The position numbers and the translations under genes were made by a program. Source: Nonomuraea polychroma (GTDB taxonomy: Bacteria > Actinomycetota > Actinomycetes > Streptosporangiales > Streptosporangiaceae). Taken from it: DNA of 64,000 nt. The stretch lies in the NCBI RefSeq assembly GCF_004011505.1, contig NZ_SAUN01000001.1, forward strand, positions 10,939,501-11,003,500. The letters are read 5' to 3'. The number at the start of each line of letters is the position of its first letter. The first letter of the stretch is position 1. The notes beneath the pieces were generated by a model. It did no database searches and had not been told where the DNA came from. It saw nothing but the letters and a program-made list of their open reading frames with translations. Below are positions 34,434-42,647 of this stretch, piece after piece.

Positions 34434-35445
34434 CAGAAGCCTTAGTAAGAGCGCCATCGTGAGCGATCACGGCGGCGGCGGACGGGCGGGACAGCGGCGG
34501 CGCCGCGGTGGCATATTGATGGGTTTCGACCAGGCGCAGCGTGCGGCGCAGCACCGGCGTGCTGATCGCCCACCGGGCCGACTCCGGCACCGGGATGTAG
34601 TCGTCCTCGGCCGTCTTGGTGGTCGTGGTCGTCGTCCGCGACAGCGAGTATTGGATCAGCGCCCCGCCGTCCGCGGTGCGCAGCGCGTACACGGGGAAGT
34701 TGTCGGCGCTGAAGATCGAGTCGTAGCTGAACCCGCTGCTCTTCGCCTTCTCCCGGAGCGAGGCGATCTGCTCGGCCACGTCCGTCGTGTAGGGCCCCGC
34801 CGCCAGGAGCCCCGCCGTGACCCCGGCCGTCCCGGTCTCGGCCACGCTGGCGTGCACGGGCTGCATGAACTGCGGGCTGATCGTGACGGTCTTGTCGTCC
34901 GGGGCCAGCGCCGTGGCGTAGCCATCGGCGTCCACCTCGATCTCCGGCAGCTCCTGCCCCGGCAGGAGCCGTGCCACGGAGCTGAGCCGCCAGCGATCCG
35001 ACTTGGCGAACGTCAGCAGCGTCGGCTGCCCGTCGCGCGTCGCCAGCGCGGTGAACCAGGGCGCCTTCTCGCCCGCGGCGAACCTGGGCACGAAGAGCGT
35101 CGGCTGACCCCACCTGTAGCGGGGCGGGGCGTAGTCGGTCGACAGGTATGCGGCCACGGTCAGCAACGCCTGCCCGCCGGTCGTGAGGTCCCTCGCCGCC
35201 CAGTCCAGGCGGCCCTCCAGGTCGCTCTTCACCCGCAGCGCGTCGTCGGTGACCATGATCTCGCGGAACTCCTTGGCCGCCTCGGCCCGGGTGACCGCGA
35301 CCGCGTCGGCGGACGGAGTGGGCGTCGCGGAGGCGGCCGCGGCCTGCTTCGTGGGCGTCGGCGGGGCATTGCCCGTGCAGGCGGTCGCCGCGGCCAGCAC
35401 GCCGGCGGCGAGCGCCAGCACCTTCCGCCGCCCGTATGCACGCAC
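34426..35445 (-). CDS. Lipoprotein of unknown function
   Basis: The 339-residue protein has a positively charged start (RAYGRRK) and the lipobox AAATAC, so the mature protein begins at Cys23 and is lipid-anchored outside the cell. A Thr/Ala/Pro-rich stretch to about residue 48 is followed by two similar-looking globular halves. LDWAARDLTTGGQALLTVAAYL and FVPRFAAGEKAPWFTALATRDG are the most distinctive segments. I do not recognise an enzyme family. GTG at 35445 is the start nearest the signal. The gene is divergent from prfB across 97 bases, and its end touches the tandem 85-bp repeat. Confidence 0.75.
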   Translation of the reverse strand: MRAYGRRKVLALAAGVLAAATACTGNAPPTPTKQAAAASATPTPSADAVAVTRAEAAKEFREIMVTDDALRVKSDLEGRLDWAARDLTTGGQALLTVAAYLSTDYAPPRYRWGQPTLFVPRFAAGEKAPWFTALATRDGQPTLLTFAKSDRWRLSSVARLLPGQELPEIEVDADGYATALAPDDKTVTISPQFMQPVHASVAETGTAGVTAGLLAAGPYTTDVAEQIASLREKAKSSGFSYDSIFSADNFPVYALRTADGGALIQYSLSRTTTTTTKTAEDDYIPVPESARWAISTPVLRRTLRLVETHQYATAAPPLSRPSAAAVIAHDGALTKASGQ

Positions 35446-35542
35446 GTCGCCATCGTATTCGGGTGGGCGACGAGACGAAGCCTTGGGCGCGTCCTGGGTT
35501 GGAGGACTGAGTTCTCCCGCGAGGCGCGTACCCTAGGGAAAC

Positions 35543-36661
35543 GTGGCAGGCATCGATCCGGCAGAAGAGATCAACGAGCTCGCGGGCACGGTCCGCAGCA
35601 TCCAGGACGTGCTCGACCTCGACGCGATGCGTAAGCAGATCGCTGAGCTGGAGCAGCAGGTTGCCGCGCCCGACCTCTGGGACGACCCCGAGCAGGCCCA
35701 GAAGGTCACGAGCAAGCTCTCCCACCTCCAGGGCGAGCTCAACCGCGTCGAGGGCGTCGCGCGCCGTCTCGACGACCTGACGGTCCTCTACGAGTTGGCG
35801 GCCGAGGAGGGTGACGACGACACGCGGGTCGAGGCCGACAAGGAGCTCGAGTCCCTCAAGTCCGACATCGGCGCGCTCGAGGTGCGCACGCTGCTCTCGG
35901 GTGAATACGACGCCCGCGAGGCGCTGGTCACGATCAACTCGCAGGCCGGCGGCGTCGACGCCGCCGACTGGGCCGAGATGCTGCTGCGGATGTATCTGCG
36001 GTGGGCCGAGCGCAAGGGCTACTCCACGGAGGTCTACGACACCTCCTACGCGGAGGAGGCCGGCATCAAGTCGGCCACGTTCACGATCAAGGCCCCCTAC
36101 GCATATGGCACGCTGCGCGGCGAGCACGGCACCCACCGCCTGGTCCGCATCAGCCCGTTCGACAACCAGGGGCGCAGGCAGACGTCGTTCGCCGGAGTGG
36201 ACATCGTGCCGGTCGTCGAACAGACCGACCACATCGACATCAACGAGGACGAGCTCCGCATCGACGTCTACCGGTCGAGCGGCCCCGGCGGCCAGGGCGT
36301 CAACACGACCGACTCGGCCGTGCGGATCACCCACCTGCCGACCGGCATCGTCGTCTCCTGCCAGAACGAGCGTTCGCAGCTGCAAAACCGGGCCACTGCC
36401 ATGAACGTGCTCCAGGCCAAGCTGCTGGAGCGCAAGCGGCAGGAGGAAGCGGAGAAGATGTCGGAGCTGCGTGGTGCGACCACCACGTCGTGGGGCACGC
36501 AGATCCGCAACTACGTGCTGCACCCCTACCAAATCGTCAAGGACCTGCGCACCGGCACGGAGGCCGGCAACCCGTCGGCGGTGCTCGACGGCGACCTCGA
36601 TCAGTTCATCGAGTCCGAGATCCGCTGGATGCGGCGGCAGGAGTCAGGGGCGGAATCCTAA
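35543..36661 (+). CDS. prfB: Peptide chain release factor 2
   Basis: The 372-residue protein contains the stop-codon recognition tripeptide SPF (residues 204-206), which defines RF2 (UGA/UAA), and the catalytic GGQ (residues 249-251) that triggers peptidyl-tRNA hydrolysis. GTG at 35543 is the start. The whole frame is open, so the programmed +1 frameshift found in many prfB genes is absent. TACCCT lies 9 to 14 bases before the start codon, and there is no clear ribosome site, suggesting a short or missing leader. prfB next to ftsE-ftsX-smpB is a conserved actinobacterial order. Confidence 0.96.
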   Translation: MAGIDPAEEINELAGTVRSIQDVLDLDAMRKQIAELEQQVAAPDLWDDPEQAQKVTSKLSHLQGELNRVEGVARRLDDLTVLYELAAEEGDDDTRVEADKELESLKSDIGALEVRTLLSGEYDAREALVTINSQAGGVDAADWAEMLLRMYLRWAERKGYSTEVYDTSYAEEAGIKSATFTIKAPYAYGTLRGEHGTHRLVRISPFDNQGRRQTSFAGVDIVPVVEQTDHIDINEDELRIDVYRSSGPGGQGVNTTDSAVRITHLPTGIVVSCQNERSQLQNRATAMNVLQAKLLERKRQEEAEKMSELRGATTTSWGTQIRNYVLHPYQIVKDLRTGTEAGNPSAVLDGDLDQFIESEIRWMRRQESGAES

Positions 36662-36675
36662 GGGTTTCGCGGGGT

Positions 36676-36867
36676 CTAGAGCCCGCTGAGGTGCTTGAGC
36701 GCCAGGCTCGCGAAGAGCAGGACGATCAGCAGCAGGACGATGAGGGCGGGTGACAGCCCGGCGAAGCCGTGGTTGTGCATCCGCTCTCTGTTGGCGCGGC
36801 AGAGGGCGCAGCGTCCCTCGATCACGGGGTGGGCGCACTGCGCGCATACGAGGTGTTCACAACTCAT
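36676..36867 (-). CDS. Small zinc-ribbon membrane protein
   Basis: The 63-residue protein has five Cys residues in the first 23 positions (Cys3, CAQC at 8-11, CALC at 20-23), consistent with a zinc ribbon, and a C-terminal transmembrane helix (ALIVLLLIVLLFASLALKHL) at about residues 41-60. Topology would put the ribbon in the cytoplasm. It is convergent with prfB, 14 bases from its stop. The function is unknown. Codon use is normal for the genome and both features are unlikely by chance in a shadow frame. Confidence 0.7.
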   Translation of the reverse strand: MSCEHLVCAQCAHPVIEGRCALCRANRERMHNHGFAGLSPALIVLLLIVLLFASLALKHLSGL

Positions 36868-36935
36868 GACAGCCCCAAGTCTAGCCGCACAATCGTTTTG
36901 TTTCCGTTATGGACGTTCCATGCCAGTCTTCCCCC

Positions 36936-37050
36936 TAGACTGAGCTCTGGCCAATCGGAACGTCGATCATCAGTAAAGACGATGCCCCCGATCGGCCAGC
37001 GGCGGGAAGTGGGCATGTGCCACCCTCGCTTCCGTCCTGACCCCTAGACT
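36936..37050 (+). promoter_or_regulatory. Two repeated CCCCTAGACTG promoter-like motifs before ftsE
   Basis: The string CCCCTAGACTG occurs twice, around 36932-36942 and 37041-37051. TAGACT in each (36936-36941 and 37045-37050) resembles a -10 hexamer. The second lies 19 bases before the ftsE GTG, so transcription could begin about 12 bases before the gene. No convincing -35 element was found for either. Confidence 0.4.
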
Positions 37051-37069
37051 GGCATGCCGTGATGCTCTC

Positions 37070-37759
37070 GTGATCCATTTCGATAATGTCACCAAGGTCT
37101 ACGCGAACCAGAACCGGCCCGCTCTCGACCACGTATCCGTTGACGTGGACAAGGGCGAGTTCGTGTTCCTCGTCGGCCCCTCGGGGTCAGGCAAGTCCAC
37201 GTTCCTGCGTCTGATCCTTAAGGAGGAGCGCCCGAACTCGGGCGCGATCCACGTCGCGGGGAAGGACCTGTCCCGACTCTCCAACTTCAAGGTGCCGCAC
37301 CTGCGCCGCCGCATCGGCTGCGTGTTCCAGGACTTCAGGCTGCTCCCGAACAAGAACGTCTATGAGAACGTGGCGTTCGCCCTGGAGGTCATCGGCAAGC
37401 CCCGGCGGTTCATCCGTAAGGTGGTGCCGGAGGTCATCGAGCTGGTCGGCCTGGAAGGCAAGGCCCACCGCATGCCCGACGAGCTGTCCGGCGGCGAGCA
37501 GCAGCGCGTCGCCATGGCCCGCGCGTTCGTCAACCGGCCGATGATCCTGCTGGCCGACGAGCCCACGGGCAACATCGACCCCGCGACGAGCATCGGCATC
37601 ATGAAGGTGCTCGACCGCATCAACAGGACTGGCACCACGGTCGTCATGGCCACGCACGACGCGGCCATCGTCGACTCCATGCGCAAGCGTGTGGTGGAGC
37701 TGGAGGACGGCAAGATCGTCCGTGACCAGTCGCGTGGCGTTTACGGCCAGGCGTACTGA
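37070..37759 (+). CDS. ftsE: Cell-division ATP-binding protein FtsE
   Basis: The 229-residue ABC ATPase has Walker A GPSGSGKST (residues 36-44), the Q-loop VFQDFRLLPNKNVYENVAF typical of FtsE, signature LSGGEQQRVAMARA and Walker B MILLADEPTGNIDP. With FtsX it forms a complex that activates peptidoglycan hydrolases (such as RipC in mycobacteria) rather than transporting a solute. GTG at 37070 is the start. ftsX follows after 20 bases. Confidence 0.96.
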   Translation: MIHFDNVTKVYANQNRPALDHVSVDVDKGEFVFLVGPSGSGKSTFLRLILKEERPNSGAIHVAGKDLSRLSNFKVPHLRRRIGCVFQDFRLLPNKNVYENVAFALEVIGKPRRFIRKVVPEVIELVGLEGKAHRMPDELSGGEQQRVAMARAFVNRPMILLADEPTGNIDPATSIGIMKVLDRINRTGTTVVMATHDAAIVDSMRKRVVELEDGKIVRDQSRGVYGQAY

Positions 37760-37779
37760 CAGGGAGCTGCAGACAGAAC

Positions 37780-38688
37780 ATGCGGGCGAATTTCATCTTC
37801 TCCGAGGTCTGGATCGGCCTCCGTCGCAACCTGACCATGACGATCGCGGTCATCATCACCGTGGCGGTCGGAATGGCGATGCTGGGCGTCGGCTTGATGA
37901 TCAACGCCCAAGTCGGCTTGATGAAGGGCTACTGGGGCAACCAGGTCGAGATCTCGGTCTTCCTGTGCACCAAGGGGACCGCCATGCCGTCGTGTGACGG
38001 CAAGGCGATCACGCAGGCGCAGACCAAGGCGCTCCATGACCACATCAAGGCCACGGCAGGCGTCGCGGATGTGACCTTCGAGGACCAGCCGACGGCGTAC
38101 AAGAACTTCAAGGACGCGTACTCGTCCAACGAGCCTTTCGTGAAGGCCGTCCAGGTCGAGGACATGCCGCAGTCGTTCCGCGTCAAGGTGGCCGACCCGG
38201 ACAACTACCAGTCCGTGATCCAGGCGGTCCAGGGCCAGCCGGGCGTCGCGAACGTGGTCGACCACAAGGAGCTGATCGGGCCCTTTTTCCAGATGCTCGA
38301 CAAGCTCGCCTATTACGCGCTCGGCGTCGCGATCATCCTGGTGCTGGCGGCGGCCCTGCTGATCGGCAACACGGTCCGGCTCTCGGCGTTCAACCGGCGC
38401 CGGGAGACGGGCATCATGCGGCTGGTCGGCGCGTCCAACCTGTACATTCAGCTGCCGTTCGTCATGGAAGGCGTGATCGCGGGCCTCATCGGCGGGGTCT
38501 TCGCGGCGGTCATCCTGATCGTGACGAAGGTCCTGCTGTTCGAGGAGCTCGGCAAGTTCTTCACCGGTCCGACCGCGCAGCTGGGCTGGGACACCGTGGC
38601 CGAGACGATCACGTACACGATGATCATCGGCGTGCTGATCTGTATCCTGGCCTCGTTCGTGACGCTCCGCCGTTACCTCCGGGTCTAG
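37780..38688 (+). CDS. ftsX: Cell-division membrane protein FtsX
   Basis: The 302-residue protein has a first transmembrane helix at about residues 20-43, an extracellular loop at about 45-170 that contacts cell-wall hydrolases, and three C-terminal helices with the FtsX-domain motif RRRETGIMRLVGASNLYIQLPFVMEG. Two Cys residues in the loop (FLCTKGTAMPSCDG) could form a disulfide. It transmits FtsE ATP hydrolysis to the outside. It is followed after 50 bases by smpB. Confidence 0.95.
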   Translation: MRANFIFSEVWIGLRRNLTMTIAVIITVAVGMAMLGVGLMINAQVGLMKGYWGNQVEISVFLCTKGTAMPSCDGKAITQAQTKALHDHIKATAGVADVTFEDQPTAYKNFKDAYSSNEPFVKAVQVEDMPQSFRVKVADPDNYQSVIQAVQGQPGVANVVDHKELIGPFFQMLDKLAYYALGVAIILVLAAALLIGNTVRLSAFNRRRETGIMRLVGASNLYIQLPFVMEGVIAGLIGGVFAAVILIVTKVLLFEELGKFFTGPTAQLGWDTVAETITYTMIIGVLICILASFVTLRRYLRV

Positions 38689-38738
38689 CCCGCGCGCGAC
38701 GTACCCGAGGTGCGAGGGATCGCCGGTAAAGTCGAAGC

Positions 38739-39206
38739 ATGCCACGTGAGACCGGGCGGAAGGTCATCGCCCAGAACAAGCGTGCTCGGCACGACTACCA
38801 CGTCGAAGACACCTTCGAGGCGGGTCTCGTGCTGCAGGGCACCGAGGTGAAGTCGCTCCGCGAGGGCCGCGCCTCGCTCGTCGACGGCTACGCCAGCATC
38901 GACGGCAACGAAGCGTGGCTGCTCAACGTGCACATTCCCGAATACACGCAGGGCACGTGGACCAACCACGCCGCCCGCCGCAAGCGCAAGCTGCTGCTGC
39001 ACCGCAAGGAGATCGAAAAGCTCGCCGCCAAGACCAAGGAGGGCGGGCTCACGATCGTGCCGCTGGCGCTCTACTTCAAGGACGGCCGCGCCAAGGTCGA
39101 GATCGGCCTCGCCCGCGGCAAGAAGGACTGGGACAAGCGGCAGTCGCTGGCGGAGCAGCAGGCGAAACGGGAGATGGCCCGGGCCCTGCGGCACCGCAAC
39201 CGATGA
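38739..39206 (+). CDS. smpB: tmRNA-binding protein SmpB
   Basis: The 155-residue basic protein has the SmpB beta-barrel motifs NKRARHDYHVEDTFEAGLVLQGTEVKS and SLVDGYASIDGNEAWLLNVHIPEYT and a Lys/Arg-rich C-terminal tail (KKDWDKRQSLAEQQAKREMARAL) that enters the ribosomal decoding site. It delivers tmRNA to stalled ribosomes. The cognate ssrA RNA lies 2.2 kb downstream at 41366, separated by one protein gene. The start of that gene is 7 bases after the smpB stop. Confidence 0.97.
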   Translation: MPRETGRKVIAQNKRARHDYHVEDTFEAGLVLQGTEVKSLREGRASLVDGYASIDGNEAWLLNVHIPEYTQGTWTNHAARRKRKLLLHRKEIEKLAAKTKEGGLTIVPLALYFKDGRAKVEIGLARGKKDWDKRQSLAEQQAKREMARALRHRNR

Positions 39207-39213
39207 GATCGGC

Positions 39214-41073
39214 ATGAGACGCCTGCGCCGCACGCTCTCCGCGACCGTCACCCTGGCGGTCGCGTGCACCATGCTGACCGGCTGCTTCGAGGAGCCTTCG
39301 CCGCACGACGCGGTGCGTGACTTCCTCGTGGGCTGGCAGACGGAGGATTACGACCTGGCCGCGGGACGCACCGACGGCGACCAGGTGACCGTACGCAAGG
39401 CACTGTCCGACGCCAAGCTCGAACTCGACGCGGCCTCGTTCCGCTTCAAGATCAAGAGCATGACCGTGAACGGCGACGAGTCCACGGCCGCCTTCCACGC
39501 CGAGGTCGACCTGGGCGAGAACAACCCGCTCTGGCAGTACGACGGCAAGTTGCCGCTCCACCTGGTCGACGGCGCGTGGAAGGTGCGCTGGTCACCCTCG
39601 GTGCTCCATCCGGAGCTGAAGGAGGGGCAGCGCTTCGCGGTCGACATCGATCCCAAGCCGCGCCAGCCGGTGGTCGACCGGACCGGCGAGTCGCTGCAGA
39701 CCAACACCGTCGTCTACAGCGCCGGGGTCTATCCGGCCAACCTGGGCGACCAGGCGGAAGAGGTCGTCGCGAGGTTGTCCGAGATCACCGGATACGCCCA
39801 GGACCGGCTGCTGAGCCGCATCCGCTCCTCGCCGCCGGACAAGTTCGTGCCGCTGGTCACGTTCGGACGCACCCGCTACCAGTCGATGAAGTCCAAGCTC
39901 GACGCCATCTCGGGGATCGAGACCAAGCCGCAGGAACAGCCCGTCAACCCCGACGCGCCGCGGCAGATCGTCGGCACGGTCAGCACGCTCACCCCGGAGT
40001 ACGAGCAGAAGCTCGGCGGCCCGCAGCGGGCCGGCGACTCGGTGGGCAAGAGCGGGCTGCAGCAGGCTTACCAGAGCTACCTGACCGGCTCCACGCAGAC
40101 CAGGGTGATCACCCTCGACCTCAAGACCGGCAAAGAGGTCACCCAGCTGAAGGAGTGGCCGGGTCGGCAGAACGTGTCGGTGAAGACCACCATCGACCGG
40201 GGCATCCAGGCGGCGGCCGAGCAGGCGGTGGCCGACAGCGAGACGAGCGCGTTGGTGGCCGTGGACAGCAAGACCGGCGAGATCCGCGCGGTCGCCACCA
40301 AGGGCAGCATGCACCAGGAGAAGGACGCCCTGGCCGGCAAATACCCGGCGGGCACGGCGTTCTCGGTCGTGGCCGCGGACGCGCTGGTGAAGAACCGTGT
40401 GAGCCCCAAGCAGCGGCTGGACTGCCCGCAGGAGCGCACGGTCGGTGGCGCCAAGTTCGTGGCCGCCGGCCAGGCTGCCGGCAGCACGTCGTCGGCAACG
40501 TTCCAGGAAAACTTCGCCAAGGGCTGCGTCACCGCCCTGGCCTCGCTCGCCCGCCGGGTCAAGGCCGAGGACCTGGAAAAGAGCGCCGAGGCGTTCGGCG
40601 TGGGCCAGTCGTGGCGGCTGCCCCTGAAGTCGTTCAGCGGCTCGTTCCCTGAGTTGTCCAGCGACGCCGACAAGGCCAAGGCCATCGCGGGCCAGAACGT
40701 CGAGGTGAGCCCGCTGGGGATGGCGCTGGTGGCCGCCGCGGTGTCCTCGGGCACCTGGCGCCCGCCCGTGCTCGTCACCGACCCGAAGTCGCCCGACCCC
40801 GCGGCCGAGACCGTGCCGAGCGCGCAACCCGCCCCCGTACCCGTCGATCCGCGGGTGCTGACGGCGCTGAGGCCGATGATGCGGGCCGGTGCCTTCGGCA
40901 CGCCCGCGCAGGCAGGCAAGGCCAAGGTCTACGGCGTGACGGCGACGGCCGGGGACCAGATGACGTGGTTCGTCGGCTGGCAGGGCGACGTCGCCATCGC
41001 GGTGTTGTCGAAAAACTACAACGCGTCGGCGGTCGCGGGCGGCTTCTTCGCGGGCCTTCAGAACCCATCGTGA
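39214..41073 (+). CDS. Lipoprotein pseudo-transpeptidase: PBP paralogue with all catalytic motifs lost
   Basis: The 619-residue protein has a lipobox (TMLTGC, Cys24), a MecA_N/NTF2-like domain at about residues 28-140, a dimerisation region, and a domain collinear with class B transpeptidases. GKYPAGTAFSVVAADALV aligns with GKYPPGSTFKVVTASALV of the PBP at 12917, so S-T-F-K is T381-A-F-S384. The SCN motif becomes G-C-V (FAKGCVTAL), and KTG becomes VTA. The fold core, including MTWFVGWQGDVAIAVL, is otherwise conserved over the full length with no frameshift. It is probably a catalytically dead regulator or scaffold in wall synthesis, held next to ftsEX and smpB. Confidence 0.85.
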   Translation: MRRLRRTLSATVTLAVACTMLTGCFEEPSPHDAVRDFLVGWQTEDYDLAAGRTDGDQVTVRKALSDAKLELDAASFRFKIKSMTVNGDESTAAFHAEVDLGENNPLWQYDGKLPLHLVDGAWKVRWSPSVLHPELKEGQRFAVDIDPKPRQPVVDRTGESLQTNTVVYSAGVYPANLGDQAEEVVARLSEITGYAQDRLLSRIRSSPPDKFVPLVTFGRTRYQSMKSKLDAISGIETKPQEQPVNPDAPRQIVGTVSTLTPEYEQKLGGPQRAGDSVGKSGLQQAYQSYLTGSTQTRVITLDLKTGKEVTQLKEWPGRQNVSVKTTIDRGIQAAAEQAVADSETSALVAVDSKTGEIRAVATKGSMHQEKDALAGKYPAGTAFSVVAADALVKNRVSPKQRLDCPQERTVGGAKFVAAGQAAGSTSSATFQENFAKGCVTALASLARRVKAEDLEKSAEAFGVGQSWRLPLKSFSGSFPELSSDADKAKAIAGQNVEVSPLGMALVAAAVSSGTWRPPVLVTDPKSPDPAAETVPSAQPAPVPVDPRVLTALRPMMRAGAFGTPAQAGKAKVYGVTATAGDQMTWFVGWQGDVAIAVLSKNYNASAVAGGFFAGLQNPS

Positions 41074-41231
41074 AATTGTCGCGACGCTGAGCAACCATCC
41101 GGGGTCGCGATGGCGTCTTACTGAGTGGCTGGACCCGCTCGGGGGGTTGCGGATCCAGCCGCCGTGATGAGATCAGGACTTCATCTCGGGGGAAGTCCTG
41201 CCGTCCGGACCGGCTCGACCCTGCCGGTCGG

Positions 41232-41270
41232 CCCCCGGGAGCGCGAGCTGCTGTGCCACGCTCCCGGGGG
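41232..41270 (+). terminator. Strong hairpin terminator after the pseudo-transpeptidase gene
   Basis: A perfect 12-base-pair stem (CCCCCGGGAGCG with its complement), a 15-base loop and a short TTT form a classical terminator 159 bases after the stop codon. It separates the smpB transcript from ssrA. Nothing else is recognisable in 41074-41365 apart from a possible ssrA promoter (TTGGCG and TACATT, 19 bases apart) shortly before the RNA. Confidence 0.75.
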
Positions 41271-41365
41271 TTTCGCCATGGGGAATTAAGTTGGCGTTGA
41301 GGGTGTTCTCCCATGTACATTCTTGTTGCTCGCCTTCCGGCGGAGGGCGTGTTGACAACTGCACA

Positions 41366-41749
41366 GGGGGTGACTGGCTTCGACTTCGATCTTGCAAGCC
41401 AGGTGAAGCGGGCCGAGGACTGCGGACATAACCTCGTTAATCCTGTGACCGCAAACAACAAGTGCCAATTCCAAGCGCACTGTGGTAGCCCAGGACTCCC
41501 TGGGCCTCGCTGCCTAAGTAGCGAAACCACTGTCAGCCCGGGAGTGCCTTCGGCCCGGTGTCTGGCATCGTTAGAAGGCTCAACCGATCGACCCGGCCAC
41601 GGGGGAGATCGGGAAACCAAACAGTGGCTGGGCCCGTCGGCGACTCGCCTGCGTGATCGCCGGGGCCGAGAAAAGCACAGCAGGCTGCGCCCGGAGAAGC
41701 CCTGACTTGGGGTTGAAGGACGCGGGTTCGATTCCCGCCACCTCCACCA
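41366..41749 (+). ncRNA. ssrA: Transfer-messenger RNA
   Basis: The 384-base RNA starts GGGGGTGACTGGCTTCGACT and ends in a T-arm GGGTTCGATTCCCGCC followed by ACCTCCACCA with the CCA encoded. The first seven bases pair with CACCTCC near the 3' end, forming the alanine-tRNA-like acceptor with a G-U pair at position 3. The central part contains the tag frame and pseudoknot-like paired segments. It rescues stalled ribosomes with SmpB. A terminator hairpin follows immediately. Confidence 0.95.
41464..41517 (+). other. tmRNA tag-peptide reading frame
   Basis: From a GCC resume codon the frame reads ANSKRTVVAQDSLGLAA and ends at TAA. The start (AN-S/T-KR) matches the Streptomyces tag type and the LAA end is the degron recognised by ClpXP and relatives. 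The frame was chosen because it alone gives a hydrophobic LAA end before a stop. Confidence 0.8.
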
Positions 41750-41755
41750 CATCAG

Positions 41756-41796
41756 ACCGCCTCTTACCTGCGGAAACATCGCAGGTGAGGGGCGGT
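41756..41796 (+). terminator. Terminator of ssrA
   Basis: ACCGCC and ACCTGCG segments pair with CGCAGGT and GGCGGT around a seven-base loop, giving about 16 paired positions with a small internal mismatch. TTT follows. The hairpin begins six bases after the CCA end of the tmRNA. Confidence 0.8.
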
Positions 41797-42163
41797 TTCG
41801 CGTTCGCGGGGAGCCCCATGGAGGCACGGGCCTGCCGGAGCCGGTGTTGCCGCCTCGGCCGCGGCCCTGGCGTCCGAGTTCACCGGCAGGCAAACAAACG
41901 GGTCGCAGGTGAAAACCATGAAACGCCAGGCTTTGCCGCGCAATGGGCGACCTCAGGGGATTGTCGTTATTAGCGTGGCCTGTTGAGGGAAACCTGTTGG
42001 GTCGTTGCCAAGGGTGCATCCCGACTGAACGACCGCAGTTCCGCAGAGACCCAGCGGGAATCTCACGGTCGACATCTCGATCGGCGTCCCGGGACACCGG
42101 TTCGACTCTCGCCCCGGTCAGTCTGATCGCGGGGCACATCTCATCGCGGTACGGAGTATCTCC
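41797..42163 (+). other. Unassigned 367-base region between ssrA and the poly-Gln gene
   Basis: No supported reading frame is present. The stretch contains several short complementary segments and, at 42092-42113, a 22-base sequence that matches the tmRNA T-arm region at 18 positions. It ends in a GGAG ribosome site for the next gene. It could be a long structured 5' leader or debris from an old integration at ssrA. Confidence 0.4.
42092..42113 (+). repeat. Degenerate copy of the tmRNA 3' T-arm (possible relic attachment site)
   Basis: GGACACCGGTTCGACTCTCG plus CC matches GGACGCGGGTTCGATTCCCG plus CC at 41718-41739 in 18 of 22 positions, same orientation. The 3' end of ssrA is a frequent integration site for phages and islands. 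No integrase is present in the window. Confidence 0.35.
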
Positions 42164-42505
<342 letters not shown>

Positions 42506-42535
42506 GGCCGGATAGTCCCTTCCAGCCTGTCAGGA

Positions 42536-42565
42536 TCGCCCCATGGGGAATCGCCCATGGGGCGA
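42536..42565. terminator. Hairpin terminator between the poly-Gln gene and the glycan locus
   Basis: TCGCCCCATGGG and CCCATGGGGCGA form a perfect 12-base-pair stem with a six-base loop. It lies 31 bases after the poly-Gln stop and 83 bases beyond the convergent alpha-mannosidase stop, so it may serve both directions. Confidence 0.65.
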
Positions 42566-42647
42566 CTTGCGTGGGAAGTTCCAGTGGGCTACAGGTAGCT
42601 GGCGGTGGCCTGGCCAATGTGGGCGCATGACCCGCCCAGCACGGGGA

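Noticed and set aside
35543..35640. Programmed frameshift in prfB
   Set aside because: The frame is open from GTG to the end with no internal TGA near codon 25, so no recoding is needed.
41352..41357. TTGACA directly before the tmRNA as its -35 element
   Set aside because: It is only eight bases from the mature 5' end, so its -10 would lie inside the RNA. A promoter further upstream is more likely.
42092..42118. tRNA gene suggested by GGTTCGACTC
   Set aside because: The bases flanking the T-loop do not pair as a five-base-pair stem, and no acceptor, D or anticodon arm is present. It fits better as a degenerate copy of the tmRNA T-arm.
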